64,000 nucleotides of DNA from the NCBI GenBank assembly GCA_947561395.2, contig OX387185.1:31662213-31726212 (forward strand), written 5' to 3'. This document shows positions 11,618 to 26,600 of this stretch, piece after piece. The position numbers were made by a program, and so were the translations under genes. Each line of letters opens with the position of its first letter. Within the stretch, counting starts at the first letter, position 1. The notes beneath the pieces are model-generated. The model ran no database searches. It saw only the letters and a program-made list of their open reading frames with translations, and was not told the DNA's origin. The stretch comes from Buxus sempervirens. Taxonomy: Eukaryota; Streptophyta; Magnoliopsida; Buxales; Buxaceae.

Positions 11618-14600
11618 AAGTATACAGGAGGATGTTTCAATAGCTTCAGAAGTTTCAAATGGAGATGATCAGAGTGGTGAAAGTCCATCTGCAGAAAGAG
11701 TTAAACAGGTGAGAAGCTTGCAAAGATGTTAGCAAATTATGTTCATCTGTCAGAAACTAGGATTTCATTGACAACCTATTTTGTTTGGCATTTTGTTGAA
11801 CATAAATATTAATTTTCTTTGTTTTGTAGAAGAGTTCAAATTTTTTTTTTTTAATTTCATTATAAGTTTTATTTTTCCCTATCAATCCTCAGGATTTTGG
11901 AAAAGAAGTATTAGTGACAGAGGCTGAGGATATGGGGAAGTCTGCCCAGGGTCGCAGTTTGGACGGTTATTTTACCCCGGAAAATACTGATAATCCAAAT
12001 GATGATGTTCTTTCATATCAGGATCCCACCTTAGCTATCCATGAGAACTCAACAATAGGAATTATTTCTGCTAGGTTATCGTCTGTGGGGATAGAAGCTT
12101 CTGATAATCTAGTTGGGTCACATGAGCTACCACATAATGGCGATCAGGATGAAGTGCTGATGAATGGAAAGGTGGAGAATGTGGAGTCAAGAAGGAAAAA
12201 CATTGTGACTAGTGACCATGAAAGGAAAGCAACCTCTGTGGTCAGGGAGAGTAATTTGTTCGGTTTTCAACCAAATATTCATGAAAGTAGTCCTAACAAG
12301 GTATGGATCCACTATGATGGCTGATATCTTCTAATTTTATTGTTTGGTGAGCCAGCTTTGATTATGGTTATGAAATGCATGGTTTCCAGCTCTGTATAAT
12401 GCTTACCTGATACGTGCATCGAAGCATACCTCTTGGCATGTGCCTTCATGTTATTCTGTCCTTTAGTGAACCATGATTTGGAGGATATGAACTTCTCTGT
12501 TCTGTAAAATTATAAGAACTGCAAAGTTGAATGGTTCTTGGATTCAGTTATATACTTATCTTCATATGTTAGTTGATCAACATCTTCTTTGTGTTAAATT
12601 TTATGAATTCTTTCTGTGTATTTGCTGAAGTTTATTATATGGAATTTTCCTGCTCATTAATATCATTCGTTGTTTGTGGGTTACATTTAATCATTAATCA
12701 GTTACCCAAAATTTTGTTGTAGGAGTGAACTATCTTATTCTGAATCTCAGTTTTGGAAAAATGAAAAAAAAAACACTGAAAGTGGAAAAAGATATCAGAC
12801 ATGAAACAATGGTTATTACAGTGTGGAACTAGTTTTCATTTGACTGGCGAGGTATTCTCATGGTTTTTTGGTCTAGGCATTTTCTGAAGGCCTTATGGAA
12901 ATGGCAGCCAACAATAATGTTATTTTCAAGAAGATTGTGATGGTGATGCTGAGGGTTCAACCTTCAAATTGATATGGATCATCCATAATTTGTAAATAAG
13001 ACAGTCAAGTTATCTTTCACTGTACATGGATTCACTAGCAGAACCTCTAGCAAAATTATTTGAATGCATCAAAAGTTGCAAAGAACTGTCAAAAGTCTTA
13101 TAAGAATCATTGACTAAAATAACTATATTTCAGTAGCATATAAATGTTGTTAACGGTAATGAAAATAACGATCAACCTTCAATATCTGTCAAAGCTAGAA
13201 TTAACAGGTACCCATAAATTGGAAATTAATCTCTGTCGAGCACTACAATTAATAATCTTTATGTTACATGGACACTTTACACGACCCCGAAGTACCCACG
13301 TTGACAAGAGACGACATGGGCATTGTTACAGGATACGTGTCGGATCCTTCACATGTCAGCTCAAGCATGACAATCCAAGATCAAACAAATATAAGAAAAG
13401 AAATTAGCAAATAGTTAGCATTGGTTTTTATAAGAGAGAATAAAAAAGATGATAGTTTTTATGAAGATAGAATATATATTCAAGCAATGAATCAAAAAGA
13501 AAAATATGGGAAAAATTAAAAACAAAAACAAACAAAGAGAGTGCTCAGCTTCTGATTTGCCTTATTGACATTTATTTGGAGACTTTTAGCCGACTCATAT
13601 TTGTATCAAAATTTTGGACACTTATCAACTGAGTCCCTGTGTCCTAAGTTCGACTCCTAGACACATACCCAGACCTAACAATCATACCTGGTTCCATGTG
13701 ATATAGCTTAATATTTTGCTTTCAGTTTGCCTGGTTCTACTTTAGTTTCTTGAAATGCGTGTTGATGTGATATAATTCCTCTTAGTATGAGAAATATATC
13801 CGCTTCTCTCAATGGTCCATGTTCCATGATCCTTTCTCATGATGTCTCATTTTATTATATTTCCATTTTTGAATATGTTGATGAAATTATCAGAATTCAG
13901 GAGGCGTGTGAGGCTTATATGCTAAGCCTTGCCTCAAGAATAATATCTCGAGGTTTATCCCCAATGCTTATCTAAGGCTTATACCGTGATACTCATTAAA
14001 TGTGAGAATTACATGAATTTTAGGCCTTGTGTCTTGAGGTTATCTAGCTTGCACCATCATGTTTTTATATTTTGAACTTTCCTCAACTAATTTGAATTCA
14101 AAATATATTGTGTGAAGAGATCCCTCAAGATCATTAAAGGATTTGATGACTAATTTGAGGTATTATTTTTAGGGCTTGGGTCATTTTACATTTTTGATAA
14201 GTACAATAATGCCACTTTGTGCAAAAATGTTGAACATCAGGTCTATTGCCAATTTGCCAAATTGCTCCTCCCAAGACCCTGTTTTGGTAGGACCTGCGTT
14301 GGATTACAGTCCTATTTATTTACCAATATAAATGCATGCTTGTGAATCTCATGCCTCATGCTTTGGTCATGTAAAGTGCGTTGCTTAATGCCTTAGCATT
14401 TAAAAAAATAAAATAAAATAAAGATCATGCCAAAGATATAAAAATTGTATATTGTCTCATCCTAAAAGAATTTTCTGAAAATCTTCGCAAAACTTGGTTA
14501 GCACAAATTAGAAGAGATCCATTGTAACTTTGAAAATTTCAGAGAAAACAATTGAAGTTTAGGGAACTAGATGTGTATTGGTTTCAAGGTAGGATCACTA

Positions 14601-17600
14601 GGAGTTCATGTGTCCCATCTTCAGTTTGCCGATGATATTATTGTCTTCTTGGAGGGGAGTATTGAGCAAGTGGATGTGTTGAGGAGTATCTTATTTCAGG
14701 ATTGAGAGTTAGGTACTGTTTGGTAACGCTTTTCAGAAGTGATTTTTTGCTTTTGAAAGCAAAAATTGCTTTCGAAAGCAAAAGTGCTGTTTGATTATGC
14801 ACACATGAAGCAATTTATAAGAAGCAAAAAAGCAATTTCATTGCTTTTCAAAAGAAGCATAGAAATGTTGCTTCTCACTTTAACCATAAATTTGCTTTCT
14901 TGCTTCTAAAACCTTCAACACAAAACTAGACCAGGAAAAAATTGACCCATCATGTCTAATCCAACCCGAATAAACGGGTTCTGGTTGACCTGTGTAATAG
15001 TTGGGTCGGCTTCAGGTTGGGGATTTAGTAACCCATTCGTATTCGGGTCAAATCGAATCTAGCTTGATAATAATCCGTTAAACCCGATAATGACCTGTTT
15101 AACACGATAATGATCTGTTTAACCCGATAATGACCCACTTAACTCCATAATGACCCGTTTCACACAATAATGGTTCGTTTAACACGATAATGCCCTGTTT
15201 AACCAGATAATGACTCATTTAACCCGATAATGACCCGCTTAACCCAATAATGATTTGTTTCACCCGATAATGACCCGTTTAACTCGATAATGGCCCATTT
15301 AACTCAATAATGACCCGTTTAACCTGATAATGACTCGTTTAACCCTAAATTGTATCACTAATTCACGTTTTTTCTATTGGTGTATTTTTTATAATTAAAA
15401 AATACAAAATTTTAATCGGGTTGGTGGGTTGAACTCGATTATTGGCGAGTTGGGTTTGGTTTTGGGTTTTCCCAACCCACCAATAAATAGATTCAACTTG
15501 AACCAATCCGATTATTGCTCAACCTATTACAATATACGTCAAGTATATTTTTAAGTAGAATGCATCAACTGTTTACGGTAGTTTTATATGATAGCATAAA
15601 AACAATTTATATGCTACTATAGTTACCAAACATGTTTTTTTGCTTTTTAGCAGCAAAGCAAAAGTTTACCAAATCGCTTTACTTCAACAAAAGATCTTCT
15701 GAAAAGCAGAAAAGTACTTTTTTGCTTTCAAAAGCAAGAAAGCAAAAGCATTACCAAACGGAGCCTTAATTTGCAGAAGAGTTTGGTAATAGTGATGAAC
15801 ATGGAAAGACATTCAGTAGGGGTTATAGCAAGTGGACTTGGATATTCAGTTGGGAATCTACCTCTTTCATATTCAGTAGGTCTATTTCTTTTTGGGAGCC
15901 GGTTATTAAGAGGATGGAAAGGCGGTTGACTAATTGGAAAAGGAATTATTTTTTATTTGGTGGGAGGATCACCCTTATTAAGTCGGCCCTTTCTAATTTA
16001 CCGATGTACATGTCTATGTTTAGGATGCCCAAGAGGGTAGTGAATGTCATTGAAAAGCTTCAAAGGGACTTCTTGTGGGAAGTTGGGGGGAGTAAAGATC
16101 ACTTAGTGAAGTGGAAAGTTGTCTGTTTGAGTACGGAGATTGGTGGGATAGATTTAGGGAATCTCTTTGCTCAAAACTCCTCATTACTTTCAAAATGGCT
16201 TTGGCGTTTCAATATTGAGAGGAATAGCCTTTGGTGTCAAGTGATTGGATCCAAGTATGGTCTTACAAATAATGGTTGGGATGTAAGTGGGAGAACCCTC
16301 ACTTTTGCTCTCAGGAAGAATGTGGCTCCTTTAGATGCTTTCTTCCAGTCCTATGTTCGTTTTTTTTTGGGTTTGGTACCTCTATTTTGTTTTGGCATGA
16401 CATTTGGTGGGATTCGTCGGCCCTATCCATGATGTTTCCTAGTCTTTTTCAAGTGGTTTCTTTCCCTGATGCATTGGTTTGTGATGTTCTTTCCCCTTCT
16501 TTGGTTGGTCTCAATTGGAATCTTACTTTTCGAAGGGAGTTGCGACTTTGAGTTAATGGAATTGTCATCTTTGTTGGAGTCCTTGAAGGAGGTACCCATT
16601 GTTGTTTCTCATCTCTTCAGTAGGTGTAGGATCTCTAGTGCTCCCATTTCTCATGGGTCCACTACTTTAGATTGTATTCTCTCTATGCTTTATTTATAAT
16701 ATATACTTAAGAAAAATATATACTTAAGAAAAAAGAAATCTAAATTTTGTGATAGCATAATGGAAACTAAAAACAAATCTAGGTTCGTAGAGTTCGAGTT
16801 GTAGAAGTTAAAGATGCTATAGTCAAGTGAAAGTAGGAAAAGCCTTGTGCCCGGATGACATCCCTATAGAGGCATGGAAGTGCGTGGGAGATATTGGCTT
16901 GGTTGAATAAAATATTTAGTGAAATTTTAAGGATTGGGAGCATGAGAAATTTTTGGAGGCTTAATACAGCAATATCCATATATAAGAATAAGGGAGATGT
17001 GCAAGACTGCTCAATTTACCATGGAATTAAAATTATGAGCCACACTACGAAATTGTAGGATAGAGTGATAGAACTTATATTAAGACTAATAACTAGAGTT
17101 CACAAAAACCAATTTGGATTTAGGCTTGGAATGTCTACTACATAAGCTATATTTTACTTAGGCAATTAGTTCAGAAGTCTAGAGAAAAGAAAATAGCTTT
17201 GCATATGGTTTTTATTGATTTGGAAAAAAAGCATATGATAGGATTTTAAGAGAATTAATTTGTTGGACTTTGTATAAAAAAAGGTGAACTAATAAAATAT
17301 ACTGATGCAATTAAGGATATATGTGCGTGACCCTTAACTAAAGTAAAAACTGTTGGTGGTGAGATAACTGGGTTTTCAGTTAAGATAGGTTCGCACCAAG
17401 TGTTAGCTATCAGCCTTTATCTATTCGCTTTAGTGATGGATGAGTTGACAACTTATATTCGAGATAAGGTGCTTTGGTGTGTGTTATTTATAGATGATGT
17501 AGTCTTGATAAGTCAGACTAAAGAAGAACTAAATGTTAAGTTATAATTGTGGACAGATACCTTAGAATCAAAGGGTTTTTAAAATAATTCATGCAAAGAT

Positions 17601-20600
17601 TGAGCATATGAAATGCCCTTTCAATGCAAATAACAATACAACTAATGAAACTATTAGAATTGGCTATCAGGATATTCCTTTAAGAAATAAATTCAGATTT
17701 CTTGGTTTAATAGTTTATAAAGATAGAGAAATTGATGAAGACTTAGCACATAGGATTAGAGCTGGTTAGCTTAAGTGGAGAGGGTGTTTTTAGGGTACTA
17801 TGTAATGAGTGTGTTCAGCTTAAGTTAAAGAGCAAATTATATAAGACGGCGATTAAACCAGCTATGTTGTATGGTATATAATGTTAGGCTGTGAAGAAAC
17901 ATGTTTACAAGATGAGTTTTATTGAGATAAGAATTCTAAGATGGACTTGTGTCAAAACTAGAAAAGAAAAAGTAAGAAATAAATATATTCTAAACTGGTT
18001 AGGCATGGCATGCATTAGGGATAAAATTGAGGAGAGTAGGTTAAGATGTTTTAGACATGTGAAGCAGAGACATGGAGATGCACCTGTAAAAAGTTGTGAG
18101 AAGATGCATATTTAAGGGCCTAAAAGTGCAAGAGAAGGATTGAAAAAGACATGAATTGTGTTAATAAAACAAGATTTACATAAACCTAAAAATTAACTGT
18201 AAGTTATGATTGTTTATAGGATGGGATGGAGAGAGAGGTGATCTGTGTTTCCGAGCCCACTTTGGTGGGAACTGGATGATGATGATAATGAAGGAGAATG
18301 ACAAAAAGGATGCAAAATTATTACCAAAAGATGTTTAAAGAAAACATGGGTATTTGGCCACATTAATGACAATGGAATTTGTGATAATATTGGATGAAGA
18401 AAAGGACTTCATAGAAGCCAGTTATTGAGGAGGAGGAAGTGGAGAAGGTAAAGTAGGAATTTGAGGGAGATAAAGCTCAAGGTCTAAATGGATTTACCAT
18501 GGAATTTTCTGAAAAATATTGGCTCATAATAAAGGAGTTCATTGCAGTTATTCATGAATTGTATGAGGAGTGCTGATTGGAGAAAAAAAATGCTAGCGCC
18601 ACATTTATCACATTGATCCGAAGAGAAGGACGCTTTAGATGTCAACTATAATTTAACTGATCAGCATATTGGCAAGCATATAGGGAATCGTAGCTAAGAT
18701 GTTGGAATATAGGTTGAAGGACATCTAGAATCTATCTTAGAGAGTTGGATGGAAAGAGTTGGGGCTTTCTTTCTTGAATATGCATGGGAGAGATTGGGGT
18801 TTCGATGGATGTGGAGAATGTGGATTAAATGTTTGTATCTATAGTGGCATTCTCTATACTTATTTGAATGGGGTTTCAATCAGGGCCTTCCACAGATCAA
18901 GAGGATTGAGACAAGGTTAATCATTATTCTCATTCTTATTCATCTCGTAATTATAGTGTTAAACAAAATTATTAGGAGTGTTGGATTTAATCACTTTTGG
19001 CTGGTGGTGAAGCTTCAGTTATTTCCCACCTATATTTTTCAGTCAATACCCTGCTGTTTTGTGACACCAATGCCTATTTGATGTGGCCTGTTACAGGTAT
19101 ATCTATCAATCAAAAGTATCCTTATAACATAGCTTTTCACTGATTATCTATGGTGGTATTGATTTTTTTTTCCAAGTCACTGTGGTTTATGCTCATATGC
19201 TGTGATCTTGAAATTAGAGTTTATTGTGGAAATAATGTTAATTAAGCATTACTCTGGGCATTTTATTTTACAAACTGAGAGCCTCATACATTTGTGAAAC
19301 TGCTGCTTTTGAAGACTGCCAAGGCATCCATCATTTCAGCTGGAGATGAATTGAGTAGATTTAGTGACCCTCCAGGAGATGCTTACCTGGATGATTTATT
19401 TCATCCATTGGACCGAAACCAGGAAGATCGAGCCACAGAAGCTTCTACATCTGCTTCATGCTCTCATATTAATCAAGGCAATGCACTTGTACCTGATGGT
19501 GGGAAAAATGACCTGGCCACAAATTTAAAAGCTAGAATAGTTCAGAGACGAATGGAAAACGAAAAAGGACAGCCAAGTGGGGGAGATTTGTTACGTCTCA
19601 TGATGGGAGTCTTGAATGATGATGTAATTGACATTGAAGGCTTGGTGAGTGTGTGATTATTAGATACCTGACTAGTCTGAATATTACCATGCCTGGAAAA
19701 TATTTTATGCTGTGTTTTATGCTGTGTTCTTTTACTTATTTATTTTTTACTTTTATAACAGGTTTTTGATGAAAAATTGCCTGGAGAAAACCTCTTTCCT
19801 TTACAGGTGCTCATATTCTTCTGCTAATGCACTTTTGAGCTCTTCTGTGATACCTTTGTATGCATTATATTTTCTTTTTATAATGGTTGAAGATTGAATA
19901 TACATGCTAACGTATGACATGCTGTCACACATTTCTTGACATCAGATATTTTACATTTGTGCAAGCATCTAGATTTTAGCATTGGTGGAAATTTTGCACC
20001 TGATAAGGTGACTTTAAATTGAATTTGCTTCTTCAAACATTGTTCATAAAAAGTTATACATTAAATTTCATGGTAAGGAAAATACCAGCGGTGGAAATTT
20101 TGGTTCTTTGAGAAAGGAACTCCAGGTAAATTCAAAACAATGCTTTCATGAAGTCCATATGTAGCTACTATAGGTGTGAAGAAGTAGAAGCTGAATGTTG
20201 CCTGCTAATATGTAAGTGTGTGTGTATGGATTTTCATTTCTATATATATCATGCTCGTAAGAATTTGTAAATATTCTTCATGCTGCAGTATGGTGCAAAT
20301 AAGAATATTCATGTTTATAAGGTTCATTATTGTGCTATAGTTTTTATCAAAAAGTAAATGATACAGTAGTATGCTAATGTTTTAGTACTCTTCCCAGTGA
20401 ATTCAAGTATTTAACTACCTAGGATTACTGTAAGTTTCAGGGTGTTGACTTTAGTGATTTTGTTCAATTTTCAGTTGGCATTCAATGCGCTATGTCCCAT
20501 TTGCAGTAAAATAAAATTAAGTGTTCTTATACAAAGGATGTGAATTCTATCATGTTAATTCTACTTGTTGACATTAACAATTCTCTGAGTAAATCCAGAA

Positions 20601-23600
20601 AATGTTGTTTTCCTATTCTAGCATGCCAACCTGGTGACAGTTTATTTTATGCTTTAAGGCATGGAATAATTATTTCTAATATTTGTCAATCTTGATAGGG
20701 AACATTACTTGGTGTAATGGTAAAAAAACTTTGGGCTTCAAGTGGTAAAATGTGGCTTTGAGTTTGAGCACAGCCACTTTGTGCCAAAATACCACAGATT
20801 AGTTCTAATGCCAGTCCACCACTAACAGGATCATACTTGGACAGAACTTACACTGGATTATGGTCCTCTGTCAACCTTCATGTGAAAAAATTGAGTTTTC
20901 CATTTCACATGGTGTTGTCAAATGTTCTGGTGTGGTAATGTTGGTAAAAAATAATGCAGTATTCTTTCCAAGAAATTTATGATGTGTTTGTTTGAAATTG
21001 CATAGTTTTGCCCTTTGATTGTATGGATCTGTGTTTAGAGGAGGATCAGTTTTATTTTTGGTATAATTTTGCAATGTTTAACTCAATTAAATGACATTTC
21101 TGAGTGAATCAGATGATGACTCTTTTCCAGGTTGAACTAGGTGGGTTTTTTTTTTTGTGGGGTAAGATGCATTGCACCTGGTATTTCAACAGATTATGGA
21201 ACATTGGATGTGGATAAACAAGTTTTGGTCAACCGGTAGCAGGATTTCCATCAGATTCCATGGCTTGGGGGGACTAGGAAACCTATTTAAACATTAAGAT
21301 CTTGGATGTATAGGGCTTACCCATGACTGAGGTAAGTCAGAGTGCAGTCAATGGACAAATGATGTGATACTTGGCTAATTCCAAAGCTTTCCAGGTGATC
21401 TGGTTTAAAATTTGATTTTTTGAAAGAGGAAATTGTCTTGAAGCCATCTTAGTGGTTATAGATGGCATTGTTCCATCAAATACATGGACCCATTGTTTAT
21501 TGGAGTAAATACCATGAGAAAAATGGTTTGATTCAGAAAAGAGTTTCTGTGGAATCAATCAGTGAGGAGGAATTAAGGAGTTGGGAGAATTGGAGAAATT
21601 CAGGAAATACTTGTATGTTGAAATTATCTACTCAAGGAAAGATGTAACAATGATATTCATATGGGATGGAATACTCTGGAAACTGGATAACAAGATCCTT
21701 TTGTAATTTAGACTACATGGTCAGTGAGGGAAAACTAGTGATCACCCATGATTGTGCACACAGCCATGTTTTAAGTGATTTAGGTTTATGGAAACTGGAG
21801 TTCATTATGTAGTATGGTAATATCGTGGATCTTTTGGAAAATTTATGCCCAAATGTGAATGATAGTTTCCTGATGGATAGGAAATTGTTGATCACTTTAT
21901 AGCTGGATTGTGTATGAGATGCTTTCAAATTCTAGTTCTCAATGTCATTCAACGTCCCAAGCACATCGATTGCAGGATTAAGAGGGTTTGTATATGTAAA
22001 ACTATTTAATAAGGTGCCTTCTGGAATGCCATATTTATATTAACCATTATACTGTTGCGTACCCATATTTTTTTTCAAGAATCTTTTATGCTGTATAACT
22101 GTGTTACTTTTTTTTCTTTTGATGAATAATGAAGAATATATCTATATATATATATATATATATATTTTATCAGTAATAAAGCTTGTATTATAAATAAGAA
22201 TAGAAATAAAGAGTTACAGGTAACAAACAGTGTACCAAGAATCCCCATCTTACTCTTAATAACCCTTTTATAATTCAGCAAATCGAGTGCAATTCAGAAA
22301 GTCCTCTAACTTTCACTGATGATTGTTTCCCAATCCAGCTATGGGTCAGTCTCAAGACCCTCCTTTCCAGGTAATACCAACTTATCTCTGAGTCCTTAAA
22401 AATCCTGTGGTTTGTCTCCCCCCAAACGACCCAAGCTATAGCTGCCAGGATTGAATTCCAAATCAGTTCGCAGCATGACTTACCCTTCAACCAACCCCAT
22501 GCCTCCAAAGCCTGCCTAAATGTTTCAGGTTGGGTTCAAAAAATCTCTAATCTTGTTAGAAGCATTTTCCAAAGTTTTGATACTCCTGTACAATGTAATA
22601 ACAGATGTTCCACTGATTACTCTTGCTGTTTACACATGATGCATCTGTTAGGAAGCTGCCATCATCTATTCTTTAAATGGTTTAACGTAAGACTTTTATC
22701 TAGTGAAGCTGCCCACAAAAAGAGACCCACTTTGCTCGGACAACCAGGTGCCCAGACTAATTTAGTGGCTTGAAATTTCATACCCGAGGATACCATTTCT
22801 TTGAAAGCTGATCTAACTGAGAAGGAGCCCGATTTCGATGATAAGAGATGATGGTGTTGCTATACAGCATGCAGGTGGGGTATGGAGAGGATAAGAGAAT
22901 CTGGACTACAATAATGAAGAATATTATTAGAAAAACTTAGAGAGAAGTACAATGTAAAGCAGTGGACCCATGAGATATGGGGACCACCCAGGATACAAAA
23001 AACCAGCCACCACAAAACTCCCCACCATACACCATACAATCACATTCCCCCCACCCATCTGCCCAACACAATTAAGAGAAAAGTGGTGATGAGAAACAGC
23101 ACTCATGCCAATCCCTCATAACGTATGATATACCCTAAACTCTAAACTCTGGTCTGACTGATGCCCTTGTTGCTACTGCGACCACCGAAGACTCCACCAC
23201 CTGCTCCATGCTCCTCCTTACATCTTTGAATACTCTGCGATTCCTCTCAAGCCAAATATGCCATACAACAGATGGAAATATAAAGCTATACAACATTTGC
23301 CCTCTAATCCCTAAGCCTAGGATCCTCCATCCATTTAAAAGCCGTCTAACCGAGTCCTGCATAACCCATGATACGCCTATCATCCTCAAGAATCTTTCCC
23401 AAATAGCCCTAGAAAACTGGCACTCCAGAAATATGTGGTCAATGCTTTCCCCTGCCTCCATAAATAATACGCACACATGAGGAGATAAAGCCATCCTCTT
23501 CCACCTTTTCTGAATTATGTCAGCAGCATTAATTATGTAAAGGACTGTCCATAGAAATGCCTTAATCTTAGGAGGAATTTTGAGCTTCCATAAGTGAGAT

Positions 23601-26600
23601 ACAGAGAATGGGGGTGGAGGATCAAGCCTGTCTGACTGGTAAAGACTGAAGTATGAGTTTCAGACTTTCAGGAGAAGGTCCTGCAAGATGAAGGGGACCA
23701 CAAGATTCTATCAAGGGTAGAAGCATCAAGAACCACCTCCTTCAATTTGTCAAGGAGAGAATCTAACTCCTCAACCTCAACCAACCTAGGATCCCTACGG
23801 AGCATAAGATTCCAAGGAAGACCACCAGAATCCCAAAACAAAATATCAAACAGGAATGCATCAGGAGATTGAACAAGAAAAAAAATGTGAGGGAAAACAG
23901 ATGATAAAACAGCATAAACCCACCAGAGATCACGCCAAAAATTGATACAAGAACCCAAGCCTACCGACAAATGCAGAATAGAATGACGGAGCAAGAGCAA
24001 CCACGGCCTTCTAGGGACTACTACCCCTTGGGTGTGCCCTCAGGTTAATAAACCATCCACTATCACCTGCTCCATATTTACTAATAATCACTTGATGCCA
24101 AAAGCTAGACTGATCTGTACTGAATCGCCAAAGCCACTTAACTGATAATGATGAATTGAAACCCCTTCTATCACGCCCCTTGCATACTTGATTCCATCCA
24201 ACCAAATGAACTCTCCTAGATCCTCCTCTCTCCCATAAAAAGTCCCTTTGAGCACTCTCAATAATATTTACCACTCTCCTAGGCATGCGAAATAGTGACA
24301 TGTAATAAACTAGAAGACTGGCCAATGCAGACTTAATTAAAGTAATCTTACCTCCCAGTGACATATAATTCCTGTTCCATAATGCCAGCCTATGTTACTT
24401 GGCTGTTCTTATCAATGCTATCTTTGTCAATTCTTAAATTTTTGCTTAGTGATATATTATATAGGTATAATAATTACATCAGACACCATCACCCCACCCC
24501 CCAAATAACACAGACACCACACACAGTAAAAAAAAAAAAAACAGACTGGATATTTTAGCAAAGATGTTATTATCTGTTTATTTTTGCATTGGCAGGCTGT
24601 AGAATATAGCAGATTAGTAGCGTCGCTCAGACCAGATGAACCAGAAGATGTAGTCGTTTCATCCTGCCAGAAGCTTATTGCTTTTTTCCATGAGCGTCCT
24701 GAACAGAAAATTGTTTTCATCACCCAGCATGGTTTGCTTCCACTAATGGAACTTCTTGAAGTTCCTAGAACTCGTGTAAGCTTCTTTGAAAGATTTATCT
24801 ACTTGTTTTAATTTTCTAACGTGATTTTGTAATTTGCAATTTATAGTGTTTTGTGGTATAAGCATTCTGATATGAAGCTTTCCTACAATTGCAGGTTATA
24901 TGTTCAGTTCTTCAAATCATAAATCACATAATCAAAGATAACTCTGATTTCCAAGAAAATGCCTGTCTTGTTGGTCTGGTAAGTAAGACCATTCTGCTTA
25001 TAATATTCGTGTCCAGAAATTGCTCTTGGCCCGATTTCAGAGTGAAATCCTTTCTTCTTGGACCTCCACTTATACTTGTTAATGATTTAATTGAGGCACA
25101 TATCTTAAGAGTTTTCTTTTACTTAAAAATAGAAGTTTGCTTAATTGTATGATACTTGCTTTCAGCTTTTTCAGAACTCTCTATGAACTTTTTTTCCTTA
25201 CAAAGAAACGTAATACCTCTGATGGTAGAATCCTGAATATTACTATTTTTGGCTTGAATCATCATTATGGATACATTTTTTTTTTGCAAAGATATTGAGA
25301 ATATATTAAGGCGAGAAGAGGAGAAAAGATACAAGATAGCTGATCCCAAATATAGGATAGCACCAGACAAAGTCACACAAGTAGAAATAAGATCCAAAGA
25401 CTGCCCAAGGAAAGAAAATACATCAGACCCCTCCCATACTGATGACATTCCAGCTCCCGCCTTAGCTAAACTATCTGCAAGTGAATTGGCTGATCTAGGT
25501 ACATGGTTAAATGAGACGTTCAACTCATGCGTAAAGAAGCGAGCCAAGCCCACCGAATGAGACAGCCGCCAAGGCGGAGGTGGACAAACTTAAACCAGGA
25601 TACAATAGTGGCGGAGTCGCCCTCCACTGCAAAATCACAGTAACCATCACGATGAGCCATCTGCAAACCAGACAATATAGAGAGGAGCTCTGCTCTAGTA
25701 GAATCCCCAAACCCAATAGGACCACTATAAGCATAAATGACCAGTCCCTCTAAATCTCGCATTACACCTCCAACCCCAGATCTCCCTGGGTTCCCAAAAG
25801 AACAACCATCAAAGTTCAGTTTGAGAAACCCTCTACACGGAGGGACCCAGGATGTCTGTCTCCGATGAGTCACATCATTATGGATACATTTAATTATGAG
25901 CATGAACATCTGCTTGTGCATGGCATCTATGGCATAAATGATTTTAAAGGATATGTGTGCCACCTGATCTTTGGGGTTCTTGTTCTTTTTATTTGAAGAA
26001 ATATTGTTAATTTAAGATTTTTGTATTGTGGATAGCGGTTGCACTTATTCCAAATGTAAATCATAGATTCCTGTAGTGATGAGGTTTGCTGTACCTGATC
26101 GTCCGCGCGAAGTTCGTATGCAGGCAGCTTATTTCTTTCAGCAGCTTTGTCAGTCCAGGTACAGTGCCCTATATTTTTCTGGATGTGATCCTTTAACATT
26201 ATGTTTCACATGAAAGCAGCTAGTAATTATGGAGGCTCCTGATTTGCAGCTCTTTAACATTGCAAATGTTCATTGCATGCCATGGAATACCTGTTTTGGT
26301 GGGCTTCCTAGAAGCAGATTATGCAAAGTACAGGTTTGTTGTTCATCCATACTCTGCAGTAACAATATTTTTCTCGATAAATATGGATTAGGGAGTCAAG
26401 ATGAAGAAAATGGTATTGCTAAGTTGGGAAGCATTGCGTTCAGATGTTCTTGGTGCAACTTGTATATTTTTTTCTGACTCTTTAGCATTTTCATCATGTC
26501 TTATTACTCTGATAAAAATTCAACATATCAGGTGGTTGATTGTTTGATCAAATAGTTTGGGTTCTACAATACATCATAGCTGTATCTAATTTGTCTGAAT

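Larger units (their letters stand above)
14560..16700 (+). mobile_element. L1-type LINE fragment split by a MITE
   Basis: The left part (about 14600-14708) encodes SHLQFADDIIVFLEGS, the reverse-transcriptase catalytic block. The right part (about 15769-16690) encodes the zf-RVT region: WKRNYFLFGGRITLIKSALSNLPMYMSMF, EKLQRDFLWEVGG, SLLSKWLWRF, LWCQVIGSKYG. The two parts are separated by the 14712-15765 element. Stops and frameshifts (near 16310 and 16430) show it is dead. It lies inside a MAP3K epsilon intron in the same orientation as the gene. Confidence 0.85.

Noticed and set aside
15061..15340. CRISPR-like regular repeats
   Set aside because: Units are contiguous 20-bp tandem repeats with no spacers, in a plant MITE.
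19712..19897. 61-codon frame overlapping the 45-bp exon
   Set aside because: It is in another frame than the VFDEKLPGENLFPLQ exon and is rich in Phe/Tyr from intronic T tracts.
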